Shown: positions 1-8,574, counted from the first letter of the stretch. The stretch: DNA of 64,000 nt from Trebonia sp963734665 (GCA_963734665.1 CAVTIR010000013.1:310001-374000), one strand, 5' to 3'. The notes: a model not told the origin generated them from the letters alone. Numbers and translations are program-made.

Positions 1-894
1 GTCAAGCGGTACGGGTCGGCGACCGCCGTTGACGGGCTGAGCCTCACCGCGCGCCGCGGCGAGGTCACCGCGATCCTCGGGCCGAACGGCGCCGGCAAGA
101 CCACCACCATCGAGGTCTGCGAGGGCTACCGGAGCGCCGACGCCGGCACGGTGCGCGTGCTCGGCCTCGACCCGATCCGGGACGCCGCCAGGCTCAAGCC
201 CCGGCTCGGCGTGATGCTCCAGGCGGGCGGCATCCCGCCCGCCATCCCGGCAGGCGAGTACCTGCGAACGCAGAGCCGGTTCCATGTGAAACCACACGAC
301 CCGGCGTGGCTCCTTGACATCGTGGGCCTGACGGCTCACGCGAAGACCCCCTACAAGCGGCTGTCCGGCGGGCAGCAGCAGCGCCTGTCCCTCGCCGCCG
401 CCGTCCTCGGCCGCCCCGACCTGGTCTTCCTCGACGAGCCGACCGCCGGCATGGACCCGCAGGCGCGGCACGCGACCTGGGACCTCGTGACCGCGCTGCA
501 GTCCGACGGGGTCAGCGTGATCCTCACCACGCACTTCATGGAGGAAGCCGAGCGGCTCGCCGACCACGTGGTCATCATCGACCACGGTCGCACGGTCGCC
601 GACGGCTCCCCCGTCCAGCTCACCGGGTCCGCCGGGCAGCTCAGGTTCCGCGCCGAGGCAGGCCTGGACATCGACAGCCTCCTCACGGCCCTGCCCACGG
701 GCAGCGCCGCCAAGGAGTCTCCCGCCGGCCGGTACCTGATCGAGGTGCCAGGCGGGACCGTGCAGCCGGCCCTCCTCGCCGCGGTCACCGCCTGGTGCGC
801 CGACCGGGGGGTGCTGCCAAGCAGCCTGCAGATCGAGTCACGCACGCTTGAGGACGTCTTCCTCGAACTCACCGGAAAGGACCTGCGAGGTTGA
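1..894 (+). CDS. ABC-2 type transporter ATP-binding protein (5' partial)
   Basis: ATPase subunit of an ABC-2 exporter, probably for a drug or lipid-like substrate. The frame is open to base 1, so the start lies outside the window and about 10-20 residues are missing. Walker A (GPNGAGKTT, about residues 27-35 of the visible part), the signature LSGGQQQR (about 121) and Walker B LVFLDEP (about 141) are all present, followed by the H-loop region TTHFMEEAERLAD. The last 80 residues resemble the C-terminal extension of DrrA/CcmA-type ATPases. The stop overlaps the TTG start of the permease by 4 bp (TTGA), so the two are translationally coupled. The family call is solid; the substrate is unknown. 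Confidence 0.93.
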   Translation, partial: VKRYGSATAVDGLSLTARRGEVTAILGPNGAGKTTTIEVCEGYRSADAGTVRVLGLDPIRDAARLKPRLGVMLQAGGIPPAIPAGEYLRTQSRFHVKPHDPAWLLDIVGLTAHAKTPYKRLSGGQQQRLSLAAAVLGRPDLVFLDEPTAGMDPQARHATWDLVTALQSDGVSVILTTHFMEEAERLADHVVIIDHGRTVADGSPVQLTGSAGQLRFRAEAGLDIDSLLTALPTGSAAKESPAGRYLIEVPGGTVQPALLAAVTAWCADRGVLPSSLQIESRTLEDVFLELTGKDLRG

Positions 895-1700
895 CGACCC
901 AGCCCGTCACCGGCCAGCCTGTCGCACCGGGAACCTGGACCCCCGCGCCGGGCGCCGCCCCGCTGCGCCGGATGATCGCCGCGCAGGCCGCCCAGGAGAC
1001 CAGGCAGCTGCTGCGCAACGGCGAGCAGCTCACGCTCACGCTGATCATCCCGCTGCTGCTGCTCGCCGCGTTCAGCCTTGAGCCGCTGATCGACTTCGGC
1101 GGCGGGTACACGCGGATCGACTTCCTCACCCCCGGCGTGATCGCCCTCGCGGTCATGTCGACCGCCTTCACCAGCCAGGCGATCGCCACCGGGTTCGAGC
1201 GCCGGTACGGGGTGCTCAAGCGCCTGGGCGCCACGCCCCTGTCACGGCCGGGCCTGATCGCCGCCAAGACCGTCACCGTCATCGGCGTCGAGCTGCTCCA
1301 GGCGGTCATCATCCTGCTCGTCGCACTCGCGCTCGGCTGGTCCCCCGATGCCAGCCCGGCCGCCATCGTCGTCGTCCCGCTGCTCATCCTGCTCGGCACC
1401 GCCGCGTTCAGCGGCTTCGCGCTGCTCCTCGCGGGGACGCTGCGCGCCGAGGCGACCCTCGCGGCGGCCAACCTCATCTACGTCGTCTTGCTCGGCATCG
1501 GCGGCGTCGTCTTCCCGCTCACCAAGTTCCCGCCTGCCGCCCGTCAGCTGCTCGAACTGCTCCCAACGGGCGCGCTGTCCACCGGGCTGCGCGACGCCCT
1601 CGCGAACGCGAACGCGTTCCCGGCCAGGGACGTGCTCACCCTCGTGGTCTGGGCCATCCTCGGCATCGCGCTGGCGGCCCGCTTCTTCCGTTGGGAGTAA
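891..1700 (+). CDS. ABC-2 type transporter permease
   Basis: Membrane subunit (269 aa) partnering the ATPase just upstream. It has a short cytoplasmic N-terminus followed by about six hydrophobic segments, among them LTLIIPLLLLAAFSL, ELLQAVIILLVALALGW and LIYVVLLGIGGVVFPL. The segment ATGFERRYGVLKRLGATPLSR is the amphipathic coupling stretch typical of ABC-2 permeases. The TTG start at 891 overlaps the ATPase stop. The pair resembles daunorubicin-type (DrrAB) exporters by family, but no substrate can be read from the sequence. Confidence 0.9.
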   Translation: MTTQPVTGQPVAPGTWTPAPGAAPLRRMIAAQAAQETRQLLRNGEQLTLTLIIPLLLLAAFSLEPLIDFGGGYTRIDFLTPGVIALAVMSTAFTSQAIATGFERRYGVLKRLGATPLSRPGLIAAKTVTVIGVELLQAVIILLVALALGWSPDASPAAIVVVPLLILLGTAAFSGFALLLAGTLRAEATLAAANLIYVVLLGIGGVVFPLTKFPPAARQLLELLPTGALSTGLRDALANANAFPARDVLTLVVWAILGIALAARFFRWE

Positions 1701-2677
1701 GGGGGACGAGCGTCACGGGCACGACGAGTTCGGGCCCCGGACGTTCGGGCGGCTGGCGCGCCGGGTTGACGCCGACCGCGCTGCCCGCCGGGCTAGTCCT
1801 AGTCGGCGCGGTGTCCGTGCAGTCCGGCGCGGGCATCGCGGACCGCCTGTTCAGCCAGCTCCCGCCCGCCTCGGTTACCACCCTGCGCCTGTGGTCCGCC
1901 GCCCTGATCCTGCTCATCGTGGCGGGCCGGAGCACGGCCCGGGCGGTCGCCGGGCTCGCCAGCAGGAAGGCGTGGCGGGACCTAGTCACCACGCTCTCGT
2001 TCGGGATCGCTCTCGGCTTTATGAACTTCGCGATCTACCAGGCGTTCGCGAGGATCCCCCTCGGGATCGCGGTCACCATTGAATTCCTCGGCCCGCTGAC
2101 GGTCACCGTCACCGGGACGCTCGCGAGCGGCGGGCGCGGCACGGGCGTGCGCCCGGCGGGGGCACGCCGCCTGATCGGCCTTGGCTACGCCGCACTGGCG
2201 GCGGCAGGGGTGGTGCTGCTCGCCGGCACGGCCGGCGGCACCAACCTGAACTGGGCCGGCGTCGGCTGGGCAGCCGCGGCGGGCGCCGCCTGGGCGGGCT
2301 ACATCATGGGTTCCAAAGCCGCAGGCCAGCGACTTCCGGGCGCGTCCGGCCTGGTCATCGCGATGTGCGTGGCCGCTCTCGCGGTCACCCCGCCGGGGGT
2401 GATCCAGGGAGCGCCGCGGATGTTCCGCCCCTCGGCGCTGGCCGTAGGGACGGGCATCGGGCTGCTGTCCTCGGTCATCCCCTACTGGCTGGAACTGGAG
2501 GCACTGCGCCGCATCCCGGCCAGCCTGTTCGGCGTGTGGATGTCCGTCCAGCCCGCGGTGGCGGCCCTGGTCGGCCTCTCCCTGCTCAGCCAGCACCTGT
2601 CGCTGACCGAGTGGGCGGGCATCTGCTGCGTGGCGGCCGCGTCCGCCGGCGCGGCCAGGAACGCGGCACCTGCATGA
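1691..2677 (+). CDS. EamA/RhtA-type drug/metabolite transporter
   Basis: Predicted inner-membrane exporter of amino acids or metabolites (EamA, DMT superfamily). It is 328 aa from a TTG at 1691 that overlaps the permease end by 10 bp; later in-frame starts (TTG 1766, GTG 1811) are possible and the N-terminus is uncertain. About ten hydrophobic helices form two EamA repeats. The motif IAVTIEFLGPLTV in the first half and GLLSSVIPYWLELEALRRIP in the second are typical of the RhtA/YedA subgroup. The close overlap suggests co-transcription with the ABC exporter. Confidence 0.88.
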   Translation: MGVRGTSVTGTTSSGPGRSGGWRAGLTPTALPAGLVLVGAVSVQSGAGIADRLFSQLPPASVTTLRLWSAALILLIVAGRSTARAVAGLASRKAWRDLVTTLSFGIALGFMNFAIYQAFARIPLGIAVTIEFLGPLTVTVTGTLASGGRGTGVRPAGARRLIGLGYAALAAAGVVLLAGTAGGTNLNWAGVGWAAAAGAAWAGYIMGSKAAGQRLPGASGLVIAMCVAALAVTPPGVIQGAPRMFRPSALAVGTGIGLLSSVIPYWLELEALRRIPASLFGVWMSVQPAVAALVGLSLLSQHLSLTEWAGICCVAAASAGAARNAAPA

Positions 2678-2733
2678 CAAGCCCCCGCGTTCCTGGGGAT
2701 AACAGGACCACCCACGACGGCGGCACGGTGTCC

Positions 2734-2739
2734 TATCGT
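2734..2739 (+). promoter_or_regulatory. Candidate -10 box for a leaderless transcript
   Basis: TATCGT fits the actinobacterial -10 pattern TANNNT and ends 7 nt before the ATG at 2747. That spacing puts the transcription start at or next to the A of the start codon. Only a GGGGG run lies between, too close to act as a normal ribosome site. Confidence 0.35.
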
Positions 2740-2746
2740 CGGGGGT

Positions 2747-3607
2747 ATGACCGATGCGCCAAACCTGCTGGGCGATTACCTGCGCGCCCGCCGCGAGCTG
2801 GTCACGCCCGAATCGCTCGGGCTGCCTCAGCTGGGCCTGCGGCGCGTGCCCGGCCTGCGCCGCGAGGAGGTGGCGATGCTGGCCGGCATCAGCGCCGACT
2901 ACTACCTGCGCCTGGAGCAGGGCCGGGACCGCCACCCGTCGGCGCAGGTGCTCCAGGCGCTGGGCCGCGTGCTGCAACTCGACGCCGCCGGCACCGAGTA
3001 CCTTCTCGACCTCGGCTCTGGCCAGCCGCGCCGCCGGCGCCGCCGCCCGCGGCGCGAGACCGTGCCGGAGGGCATCGGCAAGCTACTGGACACGCTGCCG
3101 CTGCCGGGCTTCGTCGAGAGCCGGTGCTTCGACGTCCTCGCGTCAAACACGCTGGCCCTCGCGCTATCGCCCCGGCTGGCCGCGGGCGGCAACAGGCTCC
3201 GCGACTTCTTCCTTGACCCGGCCGAGCGGGCGCTCTACCCGGACTGGGACAGAGACTCGGCCGGGCTGGTCGCCGGGTTCCGGGCCTCGGTCGGCACCGA
3301 CATCGACGACCCGCGCTTCATCGAGCTCGTCGGCGAGCTCTCCCTCGCCAGCGACACCTTCCGCAAGCTCTGGGCCCGCCACGACGTAGTCGGGCGCGAG
3401 GGCGCCTCCACGACCCTGAACCACCCCCAAGCCGGCGAGCTGACGCTGTACCGGGAGAAGCTCGCGATCACCGGCACCGCCGGGCAGGTCCTCGTGCTCT
3501 ACCACCCAGCCGACCCGGGCAACGCCGACAAGCTCGCACTCCTCGCGTCGTACGCGCTACCAGTACACGACGGTGAGCCGCAACCAGGCAGCACAGCACG
3601 CACCTGA
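2747..3607 (+). CDS. XRE-family regulator with MmyB-like ligand-binding domain
   Basis: Cytoplasmic transcription factor of 286 aa. Residues 1-80 form an XRE helix-turn-helix (LGDYLRARREL, then REEVAMLAGISADYYLRLEQGRD). Residues about 100-275 match the MmyB-like PAS-type ligand domain by the pattern DVLASNTLALALSPRL, NRLRDFFLDP and the C-terminal LYREKLAITGTAGQVLVLYHP. Such proteins in actinobacteria often control an adjacent dehydrogenase or exporter. Here the nearest candidate is the EamA exporter ending 70 bp upstream on the same strand. The ligand is unknown. Confidence 0.92.
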   Translation: MTDAPNLLGDYLRARRELVTPESLGLPQLGLRRVPGLRREEVAMLAGISADYYLRLEQGRDRHPSAQVLQALGRVLQLDAAGTEYLLDLGSGQPRRRRRRPRRETVPEGIGKLLDTLPLPGFVESRCFDVLASNTLALALSPRLAAGGNRLRDFFLDPAERALYPDWDRDSAGLVAGFRASVGTDIDDPRFIELVGELSLASDTFRKLWARHDVVGREGASTTLNHPQAGELTLYREKLAITGTAGQVLVLYHPADPGNADKLALLASYALPVHDGEPQPGSTART

Positions 3608-3649
3608 GCCGCCCGGACGAGCCGATACGCGCCCACCCGGCAGCCCCCC

Positions 3650-4918
3650 TCACTCCGTGCCGCTTACCTCCACGCAGCCGCCAGAACGCGCGTCCCGTGG
3701 CCGCACCGCGGGTGCGCTCCGGCGGACCCTGATCATCCCCATGCCGCGCATTCCGTGGTGCGCGTGCCCCTCCCCGCCTCCGGATGGCTCGGGGGCGCCG
3801 CCCATCATCCGCAGCATCGGCAGCCCGCCGGTGCAGGCGAACCGGGCGATCAGGACCGCGGCCAGCGTCAGGAAGACGATGTTGAGCCACGTGGTGTAGT
3901 CCCACGACACGCCCTGGTCGGGGATCCTGGCGCTGGCCTGGCTAGGAACCAGTCCAAGACCGCCGAAGACCAGCTCAATCACGTACCCGGCCCCGGCCAT
4001 CGCCGCGAAGAACGTGGCGAGTATGAAGGCCGCCATCCTGGGGCCGTAGTACTTGCGGTAGATGTTCAGGATCGGCGCGATGATCAGGTCGGCGAAGATG
4101 AAAGCGACCACGCCGCCGAAACTGATCCCGCCCTTCCACAGCACGACGGCCAGCGGCACGTTCCCGACTGAGCAGACGAACGAGATGACCGCCACCACCG
4201 GGCCGATCAGCGGTCCCCACAGCTTCGCGGCCAGCGGGTGCCCGGCAAAGAAGAACGCGCGCCAGAAGCTGTCCGGCACCCAGGCGGCGATCGCGCCTGC
4301 GACCAGCAGCCCGATCACCAGGTCCCGGATGATCGCTGCCCATTCCATGACGAATACGTGGCTGACGGAAGTGAACCCCTCCCGTGACAGCAGCCGCCGG
4401 GCGAACGAGCCCTCCCGCTGGACGGACATGTCCATCGCCGCGTGCCCCTCCATCGAGCCGGCCAGCCCGCGGTCGGCCTGCTCACGAGCCTGGGCGAGCA
4501 GCTTGTCGCGCAGGAAGAGGCGGAACGCCACGGCAAGGAACACGATCATCAGCGGACCGCCGGTGAACTCGGCCAGGGTGAACTGCCAGCCCATGAGCAG
4601 GGCGAGGATCACCCCCATCTCGATCACCAGGTTGGTGGAGGCGATCTCGAATGCCATCGCGGCGGTAAAGTCGGCGCCCTTGCGGAACAGCGCGCGGGCC
4701 AGCGCCACCGCCGCGTAGGAGCACGAGGACGACGCGGCGCCAAGCCCGGCCGCGATCGCCAGCGTCCGCGGCCGGTTATCGCCAAGCAGTCGCACCACCG
4801 TGGACCTGCGCACGACGGCCTGGATCACCGCGGACAGCGCGAACCCCAGAATCAGCGCCCAGGTGATCGCCCACGTCATCGACCCCGTAACCGACAGGGC
4901 ATGCAGCAACGCGCGCAT
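3650..4918 (-). CDS. YraQ/DUF318-family permease, putatively metal-linked
   Basis: Polytopic membrane protein of 422 aa in the UPF0718/DUF318 permease family. I start it at the ATG at 4918, with GGGGGAG just upstream, although the frame runs open to 5524 and fuses artificially with a kinase remnant. Two Cys-Ser motifs in membrane segments (AASSSCSYAAVALARALF and FVCSVGNVPLAVVLWKGG) mark the two repeats of the family. The loop GSMEGHAAMDMS and the tail EGHAHHGMRGMGM are rich in His and Met, the usual soft-metal ligands. A perfect RicR-type palindrome lies about 45 bp upstream. I infer a role in copper or related metal stress; the family has no single established substrate. Confidence 0.85.
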   Translation of the reverse strand: MRALLHALSVTGSMTWAITWALILGFALSAVIQAVVRRSTVVRLLGDNRPRTLAIAAGLGAASSSCSYAAVALARALFRKGADFTAAMAFEIASTNLVIEMGVILALLMGWQFTLAEFTGGPLMIVFLAVAFRLFLRDKLLAQAREQADRGLAGSMEGHAAMDMSVQREGSFARRLLSREGFTSVSHVFVMEWAAIIRDLVIGLLVAGAIAAWVPDSFWRAFFFAGHPLAAKLWGPLIGPVVAVISFVCSVGNVPLAVVLWKGGISFGGVVAFIFADLIIAPILNIYRKYYGPRMAAFILATFFAAMAGAGYVIELVFGGLGLVPSQASARIPDQGVSWDYTTWLNIVFLTLAAVLIARFACTGGLPMLRMMGGAPEPSGGGEGHAHHGMRGMGMIRVRRSAPAVRPRDARSGGCVEVSGTE

Positions 4919-4963
4919 CTGTTCTCCCCCTCGCTTCACCATCCTCCAGCGCCGCCGACGAGC

Positions 4964-4980
4964 ATACCCCCCTAGGGTAT
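4964..4980 (-). promoter_or_regulatory. CsoR/RicR-type copper operator (TACCC-N5-GGGTA)
   Basis: The sequence ATACCC-CCCTA-GGGTAT is a perfect 6+6 inverted repeat matching the published RicR half-site rule TACCC-N5-GGGTA. It lies about 45 bp upstream of the permease ATG at 4918. By family knowledge, CsoR/RicR repressors release this site when Cu(I) binds. No CsoR-family gene is visible in the window, so the regulator would be encoded elsewhere. Confidence 0.6.
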
Positions 4981-4999
4981 TTTCTAGTGTGGCGGGCGT

Positions 5000-5390
5000 C
5001 ACAGCAGTTCGCGAAGGTGGTCGGCATAACCTGTTGGACCGCCCCGCGGCGAGGTCGAGCAGGAACTTGTCGGGGACTGCGCCGTCATGCCGGTAGCGGA
5101 ACAGGCGCTGCACGACGCTGATCACGGCGGTCGCTTGGCACCACTGGCGGAGACGGCCCGCGTTCAGGCCAGGGACGAGAGCGGTGATGCGGCTGATGCG
5201 GTCGTCTAGCTCGTCCGCGCTGGTGACGCGGGCCAGGGCTATGTCGATCGCGTCCCATGTCCGGTCCCCGTAGGACGATCGGGGGTCGATCGCGACCAGC
5301 CCGCGGGCCGGGCCGCCGTCGAGGATGTTGGACAGGTGCAGATCTCCGTGCACGAGCCCGTAGTCGCTGGTCCCGGCGGTCAGCCCGCCG
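5000..5390 (-). pseudogene. Aminoglycoside/hydroxyurea phosphotransferase-like fragment
   Basis: C-terminal lobe of an APH(6)-like small-molecule kinase without its N-lobe. The catalytic loop YGLVHGDLHLSNIL (HxDxxxxN) and the metal-binding Asp in LVAIDPRSSYGDRTWDAID are readable, then the helical end RLRQWCQATAVISVVQRLFRYRHDG. Everything before about LTAGTSDYG lacks kinase character and ctaA begins upstream. The frame has no stop and runs into the permease frame through the operator. I read it as a deletion remnant rather than a real fusion, because the permease has its own operator and ribosome site. Confidence 0.65.
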
Positions 5391-5578
5391 CCATGCGCGG
5401 CGCTGCCGTGCGGCGGCCCGAGAGCAGGGATCGCCCGGTGGTGAAGTAGTGACCTTGGTCGCACGGCCGGGTCGTGCACGCGGTTGGAAGCGGCGGAAGC
5501 TCCGCATAGTAGCGGCGGCAACACCAGCGGGCGCCTTACGAGAGGTACATGACCAGGGCTTGCGGACGACGCGTTAGC

Positions 5579-6637
5579 ATGGGGCCCGTGCTTTCCCGAC
5601 TAATCGCCCTCGTGTGGCGGCCGACGACGAGGTCGCTGCGCGGGTGGGCCCTCGCATCGATGATCGCGAACGCGGTGGTCATCTGCACCGGTGAGGCGGT
5701 GCGCCTGTCGTCGTCCGGCCTGGGGTGCCCGGACTGGCCGACGTGCACTAAGACAAGCGACGTCGCCGCGCACTCGGTCGGCCAGACGCTGCTGAACTCC
5801 TGGATCGAGTTCGGCAACCGGCTGCTGAATTTCCCCCTCGTGGCGATCGCCGGGCTGACGTTCATCGCCTTCCTGCGGTACTACCTAACCCACGGCCGGG
5901 CCCGTAAAGACCTGGTCTGGCTGTCGGCCGTCCTGCCGCTCGGCGTCTGCGCCCAAGCCGTGGTCGGCGGGATCCTCGTCCTGGAAAAGCTGAACCCGGC
6001 GCTGGTGACGGTCCATTACCTGCTTTCCGCGGCCATCATCCTCACCAGCGCGGTGGTCCTGCACGCGCGGGCTGTGGCACTCGACAGGGCGGCCGCGGGC
6101 GCGCCCGCCCCGCCGCCCGTCCGCACCGACCTGCGCGTCCTCGCCGGGGTGCTGGCGGGGGTCACGGTGCTGATGCTGGCCGCGGGAAGCGTGGCGACCG
6201 GGACGGGGCCCCTCGCGGGGAGCGAGATCGACTCCCACGGCCACCTGACGAGCGTGCCCAGGTACCCCTTCAACCTGGAGGACGTCACCCAGCTGCACGC
6301 TGACATCGGCTGGTTCATCGGCGCCCTCGCCGTGGCCCTCGTCATCGGGCTGCGGTTCGCCGGCGGGTCGGAGCGGACCGTGCGGCTCGGCTGGTTCGTC
6401 CTGATCGGCCTCGGCGTGCAGGGTGTGATCGGCTACGTGCAGTACTTCAGCCACCTGCCGGCCGGCCTCGTCTGGGTGCACGTCTCCACAGCGGTCGTGC
6501 TGTGGATCGCCATCCTGCAGCTGTACCTGTCGACGGGGACCTGCCTGCCGCGGCAGGCCGCCGGGACCGGCCCACAGGCCGCCGGCGAACCGGTAGCCGC
6601 GCAGCCACCTATTAAAACCGCAATCTTAAAGTCTTAA
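5579..6637 (+). CDS. ctaA: Haem A synthase (COX15/CtaA family)
   Basis: Membrane monooxygenase that converts haem O to haem A for the aa3-type cytochrome oxidase. It is about 352 aa from the ATG at 5579, with eight predicted membrane helices in two four-helix repeats. Recognisable pieces are GEAVRLSSSGLGCPDWPTC after the first helix, the conserved Glu in WIEFGNRLLN, HYLLSAAII, the cysteine-poor loop TGTGPLAGSEIDSHGHLTS, QLHADIGWFIGA and WVHVSTAVVLW. The classical EYxHR His is Asn here (EFGNR). Other cytochrome oxidase assembly genes are not adjacent. The stop codon lies inside the palindrome before the next gene. Confidence 0.93.
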   Translation: MGPVLSRLIALVWRPTTRSLRGWALASMIANAVVICTGEAVRLSSSGLGCPDWPTCTKTSDVAAHSVGQTLLNSWIEFGNRLLNFPLVAIAGLTFIAFLRYYLTHGRARKDLVWLSAVLPLGVCAQAVVGGILVLEKLNPALVTVHYLLSAAIILTSAVVLHARAVALDRAAAGAPAPPPVRTDLRVLAGVLAGVTVLMLAAGSVATGTGPLAGSEIDSHGHLTSVPRYPFNLEDVTQLHADIGWFIGALAVALVIGLRFAGGSERTVRLGWFVLIGLGVQGVIGYVQYFSHLPAGLVWVHVSTAVVLWIAILQLYLSTGTCLPRQAAGTGPQAAGEPVAAQPPIKTAILKS

Positions 6638-6640
6638 GAC
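6627..6640 (+). promoter_or_regulatory. Leaderless promoter plus palindrome GTCTTAAGAC
   Basis: TAAAGT (6627-6632) fits a -10 box and is followed by a perfect 10-bp palindrome GTCTTAAGAC (6631-6640) that directly abuts the ATG at 6641. There is no Shine-Dalgarno sequence. A repressor bound here would cover the start site, so autoregulation by the FCD regulator is the simple reading. Confidence 0.45.
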
Positions 6641-7411
6641 ATGACGGTCGGCCGGCACTTCGCATCGCTGATATCGCCCCTCGCCGCGGCGGGCCGGGCG
6701 GACGAGGTGGTGCATAAGGTGAGCCAGGCCATCCAGCTGGGCCTTTTCGTGGACGGGGAGCAGCTCCCGCCGGAAACCGAGTTCGCCGCTCAGGTCGGCG
6801 TGTCCGCCATGACCCTGCGGGAGGCCCTGGCGACCCTGCGCCAGCAGGGCCTCGTGGAGACCAGGCGCGGCCGGACCGGCGGCACGTTCGTCCGGCACCC
6901 GGCGGCCCCGCCTCTCGGTACCCTGCGCGAACGGCTGCGCGGCATGACCACGAGCACGCTGCGCGACCTGACCGACGAGCAGTTCGCGGTGTCCGGCGCG
7001 GCCGCCAAGCTCGCCGCCGCGCGGGCGTCGGAGGTCAGCGTCCGCAGGCTGCACGCGCTCGTGCACCACCTGTCCGGCGCGGCGTCGCTCGGATCGCGGA
7101 TCCGAGCCGACAGCCGGTTCCACATCGAGGTCGCGCAAGCGTCCCGCTCGGAGCGGCTCACCCGGCTTGAAGTGGAGCTGCAGACACAGCTTGGCGAGCT
7201 GCTGTGGCTGCCTCCGGAGACGGCCGGGGCAACGGTGACCGCCGGGGCAACGGAGCTGCCCGGCCCCGTCGCCATGTCCGCCGAGCACGCCGCGATCGCC
7301 GACGCGATCGCAGCCGAGGACGGCAACCTGGCGCGGATGCTGGCCGAGCGGCACGTGGAGCGCAACTTGCGCCGGCTGACCGCGCTGCGGCTGGCCATGG
7401 CCCAGGGCTGA
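6641..7411 (+). CDS. GntR/FadR-family (FCD) transcriptional regulator
   Basis: DNA-binding regulator of 256 aa. The winged helix occupies about residues 22-85 (VVHKVSQAIQLGLFVDGEQLPPETEFAAQVGVSAMTLREALATLRQQG), ending in the wing GRTGGTFVRHP. Residues about 100-250 are an all-helical FCD domain with RIRADSRFHIEVAQAS and SAEHAAIADAIAAED. Family members bind carboxylate ligands through a metal site in FCD. It sits 3 nt after ctaA and faces the amidohydrolase/Rieske locus, whose catabolic genes are plausible targets. The start is the ATG at 6641 without a ribosome site, probably leaderless. Confidence 0.92.
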   Translation: MTVGRHFASLISPLAAAGRADEVVHKVSQAIQLGLFVDGEQLPPETEFAAQVGVSAMTLREALATLRQQGLVETRRGRTGGTFVRHPAAPPLGTLRERLRGMTTSTLRDLTDEQFAVSGAAAKLAAARASEVSVRRLHALVHHLSGAASLGSRIRADSRFHIEVAQASRSERLTRLEVELQTQLGELLWLPPETAGATVTAGATELPGPVAMSAEHAAIADAIAAEDGNLARMLAERHVERNLRRLTALRLAMAQG

Positions 7412-7473
7412 GCCCGGGGAGGGGATGGCGCGCCCCCGGCGTGGTCGAGGGCAAGCGCCGGCACCTCAGCCCC

Positions 7474-8574
7474 CTAGAGGCGCCTGGCGTAGAGGCGGGC
7501 GGCGTTCTCGCCCATGATCTTCTTGCGCATCTGGGAGGGCATCGCGGCAGGAAGCGCCTTGACCGGCGAGTCGAAGTCCCAGTGCGGGTAGTCCGAGGAG
7601 AACATCACCCGGTCCGTCATCTGCGCGAACTCGATCGACTGGGCGAGGTGGCGCGGGTTGTCGGGCTCCTCGATCGGCTGGGTGCTCAGCCAGAAGTGCT
7701 CGCGGAAGTACTCCGAGGGGAGCTTGCGCAGGCGCGGTGCGTCGTTGCCCGCGACCTCGTAGGCCGCGTCCATCGCCCACTGCAGCGGCCCCGCCCACGT
7801 GAGGCACGCCTCGACGAGCGCGACCTGCAGGCGCGGGAACTCGTCGAAGACGCCCTCGCAGATCAGGCTCATCGCGAGCCGCTCAACCGGCATGTGCAGC
7901 CAGACGTGCTGCTCAAGGTAGTACGAGGGTGCCCCGCTGCCGCGGTAGCGGTTCCCTGGCTCGCCGCCCACGTGGCACATCGCGACGAAGCCCGCCGCCT
8001 CGCACGCCCGGTAGATCGGCCAGTACTTCCGGTCGCCCCACTCGCTCTGCGTGTCGCCGCGCACCATCACCTGGACGAAGCGCCGATCGCCAGCGAAGCG
8101 CTCGATCTCCGCGACCGCGAGGTCAGGTGAGTCGAAGGGCACGTTGATGCTGCCGCGAAGCCGCGGGTCTCGATCGAGCCAGTCCTCGGCGAGCCAGTCG
8201 TTGATCGCGCGGCACAGCGCGGCCTTGTAGGCGGCCGGGCCCTCGAACACGAACGTGAGCGGGATAAGGATGGCGATGTCGGTGTCGTACTCCTCGAGCA
8301 GTTGGGCGCGCATCAGGTCGAGGTCGCTGCCTGCTGGACCGCCGCCGGGCACCGCGGCATCGATACGGAAGCCGCCGTTGCGCCAGCGCGGGTAGTCCCG
8401 AACGACGCGTGCCCCGCCGCCGGAGGTCTCGTTCGCGTAACGCGTCCGCCACGGCTCCGGAAGGCGCGGAAGGATGTCGCGCGGCAGGAACAGCGGGTGC
8501 ACGTCAACGTCGATCAGGAGCGTCCTCGCCCTCGCCCGCTCGCGGGCCGCGGTCTCGGGGGCGGTCACTGTCAT
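7474..8574 (-). CDS. Amidohydrolase family 2 (metal-dependent TIM-barrel hydrolase)
   Basis: Predicted metal-dependent hydrolase or decarboxylase of the amidohydrolase-2 family (ACMSD/LigW-like fold), 366 aa. LLIDVDVHPLFL near residue 20 gives an Asp/His at the usual first metal site. AMCHVGGE (about 205) supplies the barrel His and VMFSSDYPHWDFDSP (about 325) the terminal metal Asp. RDPRLRGSINVPFDSPDLA and RRFVQVMVRG are hallmark strands shared with the paralogue at 9364. The ATG overlaps the stop of the Rieske gene (ATGA), so it is the second gene of that transcript. The substrate is unknown; a role after ring or side-chain oxidation is likely. Confidence 0.9.
   Translation of the reverse strand: MTVTAPETAARERARARTLLIDVDVHPLFLPRDILPRLPEPWRTRYANETSGGGARVVRDYPRWRNGGFRIDAAVPGGGPAGSDLDLMRAQLLEEYDTDIAILIPLTFVFEGPAAYKAALCRAINDWLAEDWLDRDPRLRGSINVPFDSPDLAVAEIERFAGDRRFVQVMVRGDTQSEWGDRKYWPIYRACEAAGFVAMCHVGGEPGNRYRGSGAPSYYLEQHVWLHMPVERLAMSLICEGVFDEFPRLQVALVEACLTWAGPLQWAMDAAYEVAGNDAPRLRKLPSEYFREHFWLSTQPIEEPDNPRHLAQSIEFAQMTDRVMFSSDYPHWDFDSPVKALPAAMPSQMRKKIMGENAARLYARRL

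Noticed and set aside
1982..2977. 331-codon minus-strand frame across the EamA and XRE genes
   Set aside because: Antisense shadow with no ribosome site or domain.
4919..5524. In-frame N-terminal kinase-like extension of the DUF318 permease (624-aa fusion)
   Set aside because: A separate operator and ribosome site precede the permease ATG at 4918, and the kinase part lacks its N-lobe; a remnant in the same frame is simpler than a fusion.
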